Shown here: one piece after another, positions 7,663-16,329 of the stretch
How the letters are laid out: each line of letters opens with the position of its first letter
Numbering within the stretch: position 1 is the first letter of the stretch
Assembly (NCBI GenBank): GCA_023458315.1
Contig: JAEXAH010000048.1
Span: forward strand, 1-30,670
Origin: Pseudomonadota bacterium
GTDB lineage: Bacteria > Pseudomonadota > Alphaproteobacteria > Rhodospirillales > Magnetospirillaceae
DNA length: 30,670 bases
Direction of reading: 5' to 3'
Made by a program: the position numbers and the translations under genes
Notes under the pieces: generated by a model
What the model was told of the DNA's origin: nothing
Databases searched by the model: none
The model's input: only the letters and a program-made list of their open reading frames with translations

Positions 7663-8508
7663 TCACGGCACGGAGAAGTACCGCCCCAAGCCCCGACTGA
7701 CCAGGGTGGCGATCTCGCTGGGGCGGGGGGTGCAGGCCAGGGCAGTCAGGTCGGCTGCGTCCAGGCCGGTGATCAGCGGGTTGGCGATCTGGGTGTCCCT
7801 GAGATCGGCCAGCCCGTTGATCAAGGCCGGGTCCATCGCCTCGGCGTCAGGGTCGGATGGCAGCCAGTCCATGGTGAGACCAACGGCCCGCGCGATATCG
7901 GCGGCGGCACCGCCGAAACCTGCGGCCAGGTAGAGCGGCTGCTTAGCCGCCAGGGTCAGCAGCGCCTCTTCCACCAGACCGGGCTGGCGCCCCTCGAAGC
8001 CGGTGCGCTTGCCGCCGATCATCAGACGGCCCTGGGTGTGCTTGACCATATATTCCCGCATCTTGGTCAGCTGCTTGCGCTTCTCCAGCGGGTCAGTTTC
8101 CGGTTCCGGCGCCTCGGAGCGGTCCGTGTTTGCCGGAATTTCGGTGCCGCTCTTGCTCAGACACACGACCCGCCCGTGCGCGCCCAGCCGTTCCTTGGTT
8201 TCCCTGATGGCGGACAGCGGCGCCTCGCGGTGCACCCACCACGCCAGGCAGACCAGCAGGGCGTCGTCGTCCTTGCGGCCGTAGCGCACCACCTCGTCCA
8301 CGAGGAAGGGCGTCAAGCCGTCGCGCTGCAAATGGCCGCCCCAGGCCAGGGTTCCGCCGCCGGCCAGCACCAGCCGCGCCAGTTCGCCCAGCGCCAGCTT
8401 GAAGTGGCGGCGGTCCAGGCCCAGCCGGGCGAGGTCGGGACTGTCCGAGGCCGACAGGCCCAGGCGCATGCCCTTCAGGGCGTCGCGGGGCAGCAGCGAA
8501 TCGATCAT
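7663..8508 (-). CDS. SLOG-fold protein, TIR-associated (TPALS-like)
   Basis: A 281-residue protein starting at an ATG (8508) that overlaps the stop of the TIR gene by 4 bases (ATGA). It has two glycine-rich Rossmann-type segments: LAGGGTLAWGGHLQRDGLTP (about 48-67) and GRLMIGGKRTGFEGRQPG (160-177), followed by EEALLTLAAKQPLYLAAGFGGAA. This pattern fits the SLOG superfamily, which binds nucleotide-derived ligands, and most resembles the TIR/PNP-associating branch. In ThsA a SLOG domain senses the cyclic ADP-ribose isomer made by a TIR, so ligand sensing is the natural guess here. The same frame stays open upstream to 9726, but that part is a shadow of the TIR gene. Last gene of a four-gene operon. 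Confidence 0.75.
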   Translation of the reverse strand: MIDSLLPRDALKGMRLGLSASDSPDLARLGLDRRHFKLALGELARLVLAGGGTLAWGGHLQRDGLTPFLVDEVVRYGRKDDDALLVCLAWWVHREAPLSAIRETKERLGAHGRVVCLSKSGTEIPANTDRSEAPEPETDPLEKRKQLTKMREYMVKHTQGRLMIGGKRTGFEGRQPGLVEEALLTLAAKQPLYLAAGFGGAAADIARAVGLTMDWLPSDPDAEAMDPALINGLADLRDTQIANPLITGLDAADLTALACTPRPSEIATLVSRGLGRYFSVP

Positions 8509-9758
8509 GATCCGGCCTTCTTCTTCGATGCCGTCGCCACTGCGCCGGCCCGCGCCGACAGGGTGCGCGGCGTCAGGATTTCCAGTCGGCCGCCGATGCC
8601 GGCCAAATCCGCCACCGCATTGATGGCCTGGCGTTCGCAATCGGTCAGCGGCGGGTCGGGATGCAGCACCACCACCGGCTTGCGTCCCCCTTTCCTGCGG
8701 CCTTGCAGCCAGTGGGCGAAGGTCAGCGGCTCGGGGGCATGGGGAGCCCACCACTCCACCTTGGCGCCTTTCTTGCCGGCCAGCTCTTGCTGGCGTTTCC
8801 ACAATTCCCGCTTCAGGCATTCGTCCACCAGCCGCAGCAGGGCGTTGCGGATGGTCGCCCGGTCCCAGGCCTGGCCCGCGCGCAGGGCCGGAACACGCGG
8901 GATATGGTCCAGCAGGAAAGAGCCCCGGCCATCGCCACGGATCAGCGCGTCGATGGCGACCACCGGCACGCCATGGTTCTTGGCGGTCGCGACCTCGCGG
9001 TGACACCATTCCCGCCCGGCGTAACTGTCGGTGCGCAGGCACAGCATGGCGCCGGTGCGCGCATTCTCCTCCAGTTCCGTGGACCAGTCGTCGCCGGTCT
9101 GGATGGAGCTGGAGTCGAAGAACTCCTCCAGCTTGGTTTTCTGAACCTCGTGACGCACCGCTTCGATGAACGCCTTGGTCGCGTCCTCGGTCGCCTCGTC
9201 CATGTGCTTGCTGTGACTGATGAACACCTGCAGGCGCTTGTCGTCGCCTTTCAGGAACTGCGCCAAGCTTTGCGACAGGTCGCGAAGGCGCATGGTGTCG
9301 TCCACGTTTTTGGTCTTGTCGCGCGATGCCAGCAATTGCCATTGGCCGAACAATTGCTTCAACCCGGCCGAGGCCGGCGCGTGCTCGTGCAGGGACATGC
9401 CCCACAGGCGGACCTTGTCGGGCTTGGCTTCCGCTTCCGTCCTCAACCGCCGCAGCCAGTCGAACCAGGCGCCCCCGCCTTTGGTGGCCGCGGCCAACCC
9501 CAGATCCAGCAACACCACCACCGCCACATGGGCCGCCGATCGCGGCGGCCCGGCATCGTCCGGCAACGGGATGGGGCGCGGCACCGACCCGCTTCCCGCC
9601 CAGCCCGCCGACCGGACGAACACCTCGACCGCACCGCCAATCAGCCCAGAAAACTGGTCGCCATGATAATGGTCGATCATGGCCTCGGCGATGGACCGAG
9701 CCTTCTCGTCGTCGTCGGGATGCCAAACCACATGGATTTCAAGAACCGGCGGCAGCAC
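8505..9758 (-). CDS. TIR protein with an extra N-terminal TIR-like domain
   Basis: A 417-residue protein. Residues about 175-320 form a TIR domain: RLQVFISHSKHMD, FFDSSSIQTGDDW, then a CLRTDSYAGREWCHREV segment with Glu255 at the catalytic position. Residues 1-140 begin LEIHVVWHPDDDEKARSIAEAM and include a VAVVVLLDLGLA strand; this looks like a second, divergent TIR/Rossmann-type domain with no evident catalytic glutamate. The tail ends in a Lys/Ala-rich stretch. The start is GTG at 9758 with AGG about 9 bases upstream; it lies 36 bases after the TIR-TPR stop and overlaps the SLOG gene by 4 bases. TIR-SLOG pairing is a hallmark of predicted nucleotide-signal immunity. NAD cleavage or signal synthesis is inferred. 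Confidence 0.85.
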   Translation of the reverse strand: MLPPVLEIHVVWHPDDDEKARSIAEAMIDHYHGDQFSGLIGGAVEVFVRSAGWAGSGSVPRPIPLPDDAGPPRSAAHVAVVVLLDLGLAAATKGGGAWFDWLRRLRTEAEAKPDKVRLWGMSLHEHAPASAGLKQLFGQWQLLASRDKTKNVDDTMRLRDLSQSLAQFLKGDDKRLQVFISHSKHMDEATEDATKAFIEAVRHEVQKTKLEEFFDSSSIQTGDDWSTELEENARTGAMLCLRTDSYAGREWCHREVATAKNHGVPVVAIDALIRGDGRGSFLLDHIPRVPALRAGQAWDRATIRNALLRLVDECLKRELWKRQQELAGKKGAKVEWWAPHAPEPLTFAHWLQGRRKGGRKPVVVLHPDPPLTDCERQAINAVADLAGIGGRLEILTPRTLSARAGAVATASKKKAGS

Positions 9759-9794
9759 GGGAAACGCCTTTGTTTGCGGACAGGATCGTGACTT

Positions 9795-11120
9795 TCAATC
9801 TATCCAGCCGTATTTGGCGAGGCGTTCGGAAAGTTCCGGCGGGATGTCCACTGAACGCTTGAGGCGAGCGACGCCCCCGGCAATCGACCGCCTTTGCTCC
9901 ACCGAGGGATGGAGCGCCTCGATCTTTTCCAACGCGCTGTCGGCCAATGGGAGATCGGAAAGCGCCATGGCTGCGGTCAGAGTGGTGCCCGCAGCCCAGA
10001 TGTTGGCCTCACCATGATTTACGAGAACACCTTTAATCTGCTGATAGACCTTTTTGGCCCCATCATGGTTTCCCACATCCAGAAGCGCCTGCCCCAGGAT
10101 ATCAGCAAGATAATATGACGTCGGGAAATTCCGAAATGCCCGGCTGAGAGTTTCCACAGCGCCATTGACGTTATGGGAATCCCGCTGCCACCTTGCTTTG
10201 ATTGCAGCGTTTTCCGGATTTTTCTCGAACGCCTTCGGATCAAGGCGCTCTATCTCTTCGATCACATCATGGCAGCCAGCGAGGTCACCCCGGTCGAGCA
10301 GCGCCTTGCCAAGACCACGCATGATCAGGATGTCGCGAGGAGCCGTCTGCCGGGCCAACCTGTACTGGCGTTCCGCATCGCTCGCCTGACCGGCGGAAGA
10401 ATAGATCTCGGCCAAACGGCGGTGAATGCGGACATCCAGCGGCCGTTTTCGATCAGAGGCATCCCGGCCAAACGACACATCCATCCAGTCTTCGAGAACG
10501 CCGGCTTCAGAATAGCGTTTTTCCTTGACCAACTTGTCGAGACGATCGAGCCACTCCTGTATGGCAGCCTCGGTTACGGCAATCGGCAAGCGGGGCAGCA
10601 CGCTTTCCACCGTCGCCAAATACGTATTGACTGCCGCCTCCTGCAGGGTTCCGAACCTTCTGCCTTCCGCCGCATCGAAGGTACTTTCGTAAACACGATA
10701 GACACTCTCGATGAATTTCAAAATGTCTTCCCGGTCAGCGGCCTTCACCACCTGAGTCCGCGAAACAGGGCCGGGAATGGAAGCGCCGTCCAGGCCGTAG
10801 ACCAGCGGATAGAGGCGACGCTCCGTCCTGCCGACATCCGAAGAAAATGCCGAACCGGCGACCGCCCCCGCCTCCCACAGCACCCATGGCTTCGCCACGG
10901 AATTGGGGGTCAACAGGATGACGGCGATATCCGCTTCGCGTACCTGACCAACGATCCAGCGAAACCAGTCCTCACCCGGTTCGATGCTTCCGGCGAGGTC
11001 CTTGCGGCTCGAATAATTGACCGGCGGGATCTTCCCGCCGAACAAAGTTTCAATCATATGAGCCAGCGCTCGCGCCAGGGGCTCGTCGCTATGCGCGTGG
11101 CTGATGAAGAAGCCGCTCAT
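9795..11120 (-). CDS. TIR-TPR protein
   Basis: A 441-residue protein. It starts MSGFFISHAHSDEPLA, shows SSRKDLAGSIEPGEDWF and VILLTPNSVAKPWVLWEAG, with Glu83 as the likely catalytic residue of a TIR domain covering about residues 1-150. The C-terminal half (about 215-420) is helical with TPR-like units such as RRLAEIYSSAGQASDAERQY and GLGKALLDRGDLAGC. The frame is open upstream to 11405, but the ATG at 11120 overlaps the DUF4231 stop by 4 bases and begins exactly at the TIR fold, so I use it. It is the second gene of the operon. TPRs in such proteins usually bind a partner or phage trigger, and the TIR acts as effector or signal maker; both roles are inferred here. Confidence 0.85.
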   Translation of the reverse strand: MSGFFISHAHSDEPLARALAHMIETLFGGKIPPVNYSSRKDLAGSIEPGEDWFRWIVGQVREADIAVILLTPNSVAKPWVLWEAGAVAGSAFSSDVGRTERRLYPLVYGLDGASIPGPVSRTQVVKAADREDILKFIESVYRVYESTFDAAEGRRFGTLQEAAVNTYLATVESVLPRLPIAVTEAAIQEWLDRLDKLVKEKRYSEAGVLEDWMDVSFGRDASDRKRPLDVRIHRRLAEIYSSAGQASDAERQYRLARQTAPRDILIMRGLGKALLDRGDLAGCHDVIEEIERLDPKAFEKNPENAAIKARWQRDSHNVNGAVETLSRAFRNFPTSYYLADILGQALLDVGNHDGAKKVYQQIKGVLVNHGEANIWAAGTTLTAAMALSDLPLADSALEKIEALHPSVEQRRSIAGGVARLKRSVDIPPELSERLAKYGWID

Positions 11121-12211
11121 TCCCGCTCTCCCGAAACGGCCTTCACGACGTCGGCTACGCCCTTGACCTCTTCCGTCATTTTGGCCATCCAAGCGCGGTT
11201 CTCTGCGGAAATGGTTTCCTCGCAGGCGAGAACGAACTCCGACCAGGCCTGCGGTTGGTTTCTGTCGCTCCTTGCCTGCCACTTCAGGGCCAAGTGCCGC
11301 AATTCGCCGGCCTGCCGAGCATAGGTGGAGGCCAGGAACTCGAAGCGATTGACCGCCGAGTGAGTGGCGAAGGCGACGCTGATGGTGGTGGCGACGGCAA
11401 CCCACGCACCGAGCTGAGTCGCCATACCCACGGCAGTGAGAGCGCTAATTGCAGTGGCGGCCGCGAGAAACGCCAAATTGAGCCGGCTGAAACGAGTGGC
11501 CAGACCTTGGTTCTCGCGCGACCGCTTGAGGTAGTACCCTTCGATCTGCTCGTCGAGCCGCAACCTCAGATAGGCGGAGGAAGACAATGCGCTGGGCGGA
11601 TTGGTGGGACGGCTCGGCATCGGCGGCAAGCAGCTTCTGAGGTCCGCCCCCGCCTTCTGGATTTCGCTCGCACGTTCGACCAGCAGTTCCAAGGGGGTAT
11701 TGCCATCGGGTGCGGAACCGATCGCATAGGGGCCCGCCGCAGCCCGGTACTTGAACACTTCGGACTTCAGCCCCTCGCTGATGGACCGGGCTCGGGGCCA
11801 GCGATCCACCAACTTGGACGACAAGAAATGCTGGGCAATGAAGGCGGTGAAGGCAATGGCGAGGGTGCTGACCGCGGCCAGAGCCGAGCGAGCCACAGCA
11901 TCGAGCGTCAGCGTCGCCGACGCCGTCGCAAGCAAGGCTCCGGCTGCGGCCAGCACCAGTTGGACACGTCTCAAGGCCTTGATCCGACTCTGGAGCGAGG
12001 ACGCGGCTTCGGACCACAGCTGGTGGTCGCGCCAAAGATTACCAACGATATCTGCCTCGGGCACTCCCCCCTCCCCTCGGATGGCCGACGATGTCCCGTC
12101 GCCGATGGCGAAGCCGGGTAACTGCCGACGAGAATAAGAGGAAATGGGAAGTTTTCCAACCATACCGCCGAGCAGGCGTCCCGTCGCCACGGCGCCGCCC
12201 AAAACGAGCAT
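11117..12211 (-). CDS. DUF4231/SLATT-like four-TM membrane protein
   Basis: A 364-residue protein with two hydrophobic hairpins: about 84-103 and 108-128, then 245-263 and 267-284. Between them lies YLRLRLDEQIEGYYLKRSREN (212-232), the kind of basic helix that leads into the TM pair of DUF4231 and related SLATT proteins. The ATG at 12211 has AAAGGGGG a few bases upstream. SLATT proteins are predicted pore-forming effectors linked to SLOG and nucleotide-signal systems, and a SLOG gene lies in this same operon. It is the first gene, overlapping the TIR-TPR gene by 4 bases. The likely role is inner-membrane damage upon activation, ending in growth arrest; this is inferred from the family. Confidence 0.75.
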   Translation of the reverse strand: MLVLGGAVATGRLLGGMVGKLPISSYSRRQLPGFAIGDGTSSAIRGEGGVPEADIVGNLWRDHQLWSEAASSLQSRIKALRRVQLVLAAAGALLATASATLTLDAVARSALAAVSTLAIAFTAFIAQHFLSSKLVDRWPRARSISEGLKSEVFKYRAAAGPYAIGSAPDGNTPLELLVERASEIQKAGADLRSCLPPMPSRPTNPPSALSSSAYLRLRLDEQIEGYYLKRSRENQGLATRFSRLNLAFLAAATAISALTAVGMATQLGAWVAVATTISVAFATHSAVNRFEFLASTYARQAGELRHLALKWQARSDRNQPQAWSEFVLACEETISAENRAWMAKMTEEVKGVADVVKAVSGERE

Positions 12212-12281
12212 TAACCCCCTTTACACGACCACGAGGCGCATTCCATTATTCAATAACAGTTAATGGGCGGGGGGGTGCCAC
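12212..12281. promoter_or_regulatory. Divergent intergenic region between two TIR loci
   Basis: These 70 bases separate the minus-strand DUF4231 operon from the plus-strand TIR-ATPase gene, so promoters for both directions must lie here or inside the genes. It is AT-rich in the middle (about 12240-12263). Each side ends in a G-rich ribosome binding site, including a run of seven G at 12269-12275 before the ATG at 12282. No clear -35/-10 pair could be fixed on either strand. Confidence 0.4.
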
Positions 12282-14582
12282 ATGTCGAGCCGGCCGCGTT
12301 GCTTCATTTCCTACAGCCATGGCGATGTGGATTCCGCAGCCATTCACGTTCTAATAAACCTGCTGCGCAACGCCGCCCGACAAAAAATCGAATTCTTATT
12401 CGACGACTTTGTTCCGGTGGGCGGTTCTTTGACCAATTTCATGAATACCATCGACAGCGTCGACGGCATCATGATCCTGATGACGCCGTCCTATAAGGAA
12501 AAGATCGAGCGGCGACAAGGCGGCGTTCATTACGAATACGCCCGCATCGTTCACAGAATGGCGACCGAGAACGACGGGACGAAAAAGCTTCTGGCGTTTC
12601 CAATTCTATTTTCCGGTGACGACGGCAGTTCGGTCCCGATGGAATTGTCGACATTAAAGTACGCCGACTTCCGCAAGTTCCGCGCCATTCGCGACCATTC
12701 CGGGGAGTACAAAACTTCAAAGCAGGTCGAGACGGACCATTTCCCCTTCATCAAGGGCATGGTGGATCAAATCTTCGCGATCCATTCGCTCAAATCACCG
12801 AATTTCAAGGAACAGTACGACAGGTGGTTCAGAACACTGTTCCTCCGAAAGAAGGAGGAGTGGCAGAGTTCAAATGTGGAATACGAAAACGACATCCAAC
12901 CAAAGATCTTCGTAAAAACCCACGCCTTCCGCCACGTGGCCGCCCAAACGGCTCCGATAATCGTTGGCCGAAAGGGCAGTGGCAAATCGACAGTCGCCAA
13001 GTATCTTCCCACATTTGTGGGCAGCTACAAGATACCTACGCTTATAAATGTTGATCACTTCCGACTCGAAAACATATTTTCATTATTCGCCCAGACGCAG
13101 ATCGGCTCCGACACGCGGAACCTGATGTCGATCTACGACATGTTCCGCTATAGCTGGGAGTTGTTCATCCATATTTGCTGTATGGAAGTTATTTCCATCG
13201 AGAACAACAACGGAAATCTGTCGATCGAGCAGGCGCGTTCGGCGCGCCCAGTCATCTTATTCCTTGAACATCTGCAAAATCAGCCGCTACGCTACTGCGG
13301 TGAGAAGCCATTCTTGGATAGCGTGGCGGTTTTCGACTTCTGCCTCGCCACTTTTCGAGAATTCGTCGAGGACGCTATTCGTAAAGCGCGTAACGAGCCA
13401 AGATTTTTCCTTTTTGACATAAAAAACCTGACGCGCGTTGAGAACTTCATCCGATACGCCGTCGGCGAAGCTGCGTTGGAAGGCCTGCACGACGTCGCCA
13501 TTCGCTGCCGGAGAAAGTTTCTGTTTTCCCTGGATGGGTTCGATTCAGCATTCGACGACTTCCGCCGCAATACGCTCGCACTCTATAACTCTGAAGAATA
13601 CTACTCACAGAGGCTCAGCCTGGAAATATCCTGGCTCCGCTCACTGGTTGATACCGTCATTCGCATGAAATCAAACCACGAGCGCTCTTCACTGTACGGC
13701 AGCATCGACTTCTGCGTCACCGTTCCCAAGGATCGTTTTGCTGAGGTTCTGCGCGTATCGCGTGACTCGTACAACTACTTCGGCCGTTTCATAAACATCA
13801 ACTGGTCCGGCGTCGAACTTGCCATCATGCTCTACAAAAGGGTCGAGGTTTACAAAGGCCACAAGACAAACAAAGAACTTCGCCCGCACGAACGCTACAA
13901 TCAAATCATGGCCGTGATGTTCCCTCAGATGCCGAACGAAATCACCATTACGATAGAGAAGAAAGAATGGAAGATGCCGCTTTTTCTCTATGTACTGCGG
14001 CATACTTTCTGGAGGCCACGCGACGTACTTTTTTATTTCGCTGCCATCCTCGCGGCGGCTGACGATTTCGAAGCACGGAAAGTTGAGATATCGGAAGAAT
14101 CAATCAAACGCATCGTCTCGGAAACGACCCGCATCGTTATCGATTCCGAATTTATCAATGAGTACAAGTCAAGCGTTAGGAACTTCAAGGAAATATTGCT
14201 ATCATTCAGCAGAAGCAAACAAGTCATGAATTACAATGATATGTACAACAAGGTTGGCCAGATGGACTTTGAGTTTCTCGACCAGCCAAAACCATGCGGC
14301 GACATAGACGAAAAAATAACTTTTCTATACGAGCTCGGATTCATCGGCATCCGAAAAGAAGAAACAACCCACCATCCTGGATCAACGTTCGCATTTTATT
14401 TTAACGAGGGAGATGAGGCCATTAACATCGGCGGAAAAGGCAGGTTCCGCGACGCCACCTTCGCCATCCACCCAATCTTCTGCGAATACCTCCAGTTGGA
14501 GCCGCATGCACAGGAACTTGTACTCAATTATTCTTGGGACTACATCATCGAGAATGAAATTCATCGTTTCCCAAGGCTCTGA
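12282..14582 (+). CDS. TIR/SEFIR domain fused to a Sll1717-type P-loop ATPase
   Basis: A 766-residue protein. Residues 5-110 form a TIR or SEFIR domain: PRCFISYSHGDVD, FLFDDFVPVGGSL, GIMILMTPSYKE and GGVHYEYARIV with Glu85 as candidate catalytic residue. An ATPase follows with Walker A GRKGSGKS (229-236) and Walker B KFLFSLDGFD (412-421), resembling the Sll1717/KAP-like P-loop family. The C-terminal 300 residues are helical and may hold a winged-helix or sensor part. The ATG has a G-rich site 6 bases upstream. It is monocistronic, divergent from the DUF4231 operon and convergent with tnsE. Base composition is visibly lower in GC than the tns genes beside it, which suggests separate acquisition. 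A STAND-like sensor that triggers NAD depletion is a reasonable reading, not shown. Confidence 0.8.
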   Translation: MSSRPRCFISYSHGDVDSAAIHVLINLLRNAARQKIEFLFDDFVPVGGSLTNFMNTIDSVDGIMILMTPSYKEKIERRQGGVHYEYARIVHRMATENDGTKKLLAFPILFSGDDGSSVPMELSTLKYADFRKFRAIRDHSGEYKTSKQVETDHFPFIKGMVDQIFAIHSLKSPNFKEQYDRWFRTLFLRKKEEWQSSNVEYENDIQPKIFVKTHAFRHVAAQTAPIIVGRKGSGKSTVAKYLPTFVGSYKIPTLINVDHFRLENIFSLFAQTQIGSDTRNLMSIYDMFRYSWELFIHICCMEVISIENNNGNLSIEQARSARPVILFLEHLQNQPLRYCGEKPFLDSVAVFDFCLATFREFVEDAIRKARNEPRFFLFDIKNLTRVENFIRYAVGEAALEGLHDVAIRCRRKFLFSLDGFDSAFDDFRRNTLALYNSEEYYSQRLSLEISWLRSLVDTVIRMKSNHERSSLYGSIDFCVTVPKDRFAEVLRVSRDSYNYFGRFININWSGVELAIMLYKRVEVYKGHKTNKELRPHERYNQIMAVMFPQMPNEITITIEKKEWKMPLFLYVLRHTFWRPRDVLFYFAAILAAADDFEARKVEISEESIKRIVSETTRIVIDSEFINEYKSSVRNFKEILLSFSRSKQVMNYNDMYNKVGQMDFEFLDQPKPCGDIDEKITFLYELGFIGIRKEETTHHPGSTFAFYFNEGDEAINIGGKGRFRDATFAIHPIFCEYLQLEPHAQELVLNYSWDYIIENEIHRFPRL

Positions 14583-14706
14583 GCCCCGTGCGCTTTGACC
14601 CGCCCATGGCATAACCCATCCACAAGGGTGGCGGAGAGCGAACTTCGCCAGCCATGTGGTTGCCGATCTATCAGGTGACGCGATAGTGCCATTGGCCTGC
14701 TGGCTA
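14583..14706. other. Junction between cargo and tns core, no gene
   Basis: These 124 bases lie between the convergent ends of the TIR-ATPase gene and tnsE. No coding frame, clear terminator hairpin or TnsB-type repeat is seen. It marks the boundary where base composition rises from the cargo gene to the tns operon. Confidence 0.4.
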
Positions 14707-16329
14707 CTACGCGGCGGAGAAACGATTAAGCAGCCGCTCCGTCCACACGCTCAGCATCTCATCCTGAGTGCGTTCCCCCTGTCGGCGCAGCACCTTCTTC
14801 TGTCTCGAACAGTTAACGAATGACGGGAGATCGGCCTCGGCCTTCCGGTCCCATTTCCCGCCGTTGTCCACGAGGGCGTCGAGCAGGATTTTAATATGGC
14901 CTTCCGTCTCGGCGAACGGACACTCGGCGGTATAGCGCAACATCATGGCTGCCAATCCCCGCAAACCGGTGTGGTCCACGTCGATAAGGACCGTCGGCGG
15001 CCGGTCAGGGAACCGGAACAGAGCGACAAGGCAGGCCCGCCGGCCACGGCCGGTCTCGGAAAACTCGCGTCCCGTCTTCAGGAAGAAATGGGACATGGAA
15101 ATCTGGATATGCGGGCGCAGGACAGCGATCCGGCGCACGACGGCGGCCAGCCAGGCGGTTTCCCCGACATAATCGTCGGCACGCTCCAGATGCTTGAAGT
15201 CAATGGGGGGCAATCCGTCTTGCCATGCTTCCGGATTGAGGCTGACTGGGAACCGGACAGGAGCCGTTGCCGCTGTCCGCCGTTTGGCGGTGCCATCATG
15301 GGCACCCTGGGCAGGTGTATCCCTGGCGGCAACGACCTTGGGCACTTTTACCCGGTCCACCGGGATATCGCGGTCAAAGGTGCTGAAGCGCTCCACCAGC
15401 GGCAAAGCCTTCTGGTGCTGGTTGCGACGGCTGCCGAGCCGTGGATCGATTTCCGGCGTTCCTTCGCCGGTCGATGACGCATCTGCCTTGGTGGTGCGCT
15501 TGTGGGTGCGCCCGGCATCATCGGCGGTGCCGTCGTGGACGATGTGCCGGTCGGCTGGATGGGAATAGGTCAGCCTGTCGCATGGCAATGAGCGGCCGTA
15601 CAGCTTTTCGATTTCCAGCACGAGGTATTGCTTCCCCAACTTCACGCCACGAAATTCGATATGGGTGCTGATCGGCGGCAGCTCCAGCGAGACATAAGGG
15701 CGATTCAGGCTGCGCCGACGGACGCTGTCCCAGCAGCGCCGACCATCGGGATGAACGGCCAGCCAGGCGAATTCCTGCGCCTCCAGCTTTCCCAGGCACT
15801 TCAACGGCATGTTCTCGGTGAAATCGATGTGCAGGTCCGTGTAAAGGCCGGGCATGATCGGCACCGCCAGATTGCCCAGCCCGGCCGGGTCCATGATTGC
15901 CCAGGCAAGGCGCTTGTTGAGCAGGAACAGGTGGCGGACCAGTTCGATGGTGGGGATCAGGTAGACCTCATCGCCGACATGGTAGCGAAGCACCCGCTGC
16001 CCCCAACCCCATTTGTGATCAAATGAGTACAATTCCGGGGGCACATTGGCAGCGTCTCTATCCAAACTCTTCGAAAGATCGGGTATGTCGAATTTCAGGG
16101 GAACACCCGTGGCCACCGTGGACAGCACCTCGCCGCCGGAGACCAGATGGCCGGGCGTCAGCACAGGCAACAAACCGATGGGGAGCCAGTCATCACGCAG
16201 GGTTTTGGAGCGCAGGCGGCGGCTAATCACACGCACCTGCCAGCCCATATCCGGGTCATTGCGGAACCCGCCCAGCCAGCGCAGTTCCAAATCCTCGGGT
16301 TCCTCCTCCCATGGTTTGAAGCGGATCAT
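14707..16329 (-). CDS. tnsE: Tn7-like transposition protein TnsE
   Basis: A 540-residue protein, close to Tn7 TnsE (538). It is identified by position as the fifth gene of a tnsABCDE set and by length. Features that I take as TnsE-like are the central HLFLLNKRLAWAIMDP segment and a C-terminal domain with ISMSHFFLKTGREFS and FPDRPPTVLIDVDHTGLRG. In Tn7, TnsE directs insertion into replicating, mobile DNA such as conjugating plasmids by binding the sliding clamp and 3'-recessed ends. The ATG at 16329 overlaps the tniQ stop by 4 bases; the frame is open upstream to 16716 but that part shadows tniQ. A basic, low-complexity stretch (about 285-330) separates the two halves. It gives this element a route for horizontal spread besides glmS targeting. 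Confidence 0.8.
   Translation of the reverse strand: MIRFKPWEEEPEDLELRWLGGFRNDPDMGWQVRVISRRLRSKTLRDDWLPIGLLPVLTPGHLVSGGEVLSTVATGVPLKFDIPDLSKSLDRDAANVPPELYSFDHKWGWGQRVLRYHVGDEVYLIPTIELVRHLFLLNKRLAWAIMDPAGLGNLAVPIMPGLYTDLHIDFTENMPLKCLGKLEAQEFAWLAVHPDGRRCWDSVRRRSLNRPYVSLELPPISTHIEFRGVKLGKQYLVLEIEKLYGRSLPCDRLTYSHPADRHIVHDGTADDAGRTHKRTTKADASSTGEGTPEIDPRLGSRRNQHQKALPLVERFSTFDRDIPVDRVKVPKVVAARDTPAQGAHDGTAKRRTAATAPVRFPVSLNPEAWQDGLPPIDFKHLERADDYVGETAWLAAVVRRIAVLRPHIQISMSHFFLKTGREFSETGRGRRACLVALFRFPDRPPTVLIDVDHTGLRGLAAMMLRYTAECPFAETEGHIKILLDALVDNGGKWDRKAEADLPSFVNCSRQKKVLRRQGERTQDEMLSVWTERLLNRFSAA

Noticed and set aside
7663..9726. A 687-codon open frame covering both the SLOG gene and the region of the TIR gene
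   Set aside because: Only the part from 8508 down has a recognisable fold. The upstream part is Arg/Gly-rich low-complexity shadow of the TIR gene, which has clear motifs in its own frame.
11117..11405. Upstream extension of the TIR-TPR gene to 11405
   Set aside because: The extra residues shadow the DUF4231 gene; the ATG at 11120 matches the start of the TIR fold and overlaps the previous stop.
14583..14706. Weak inverted repeat near the convergent gene ends as a terminator
   Set aside because: The stem is only four bases (ACCC/GGGT) and no T run follows on either strand.
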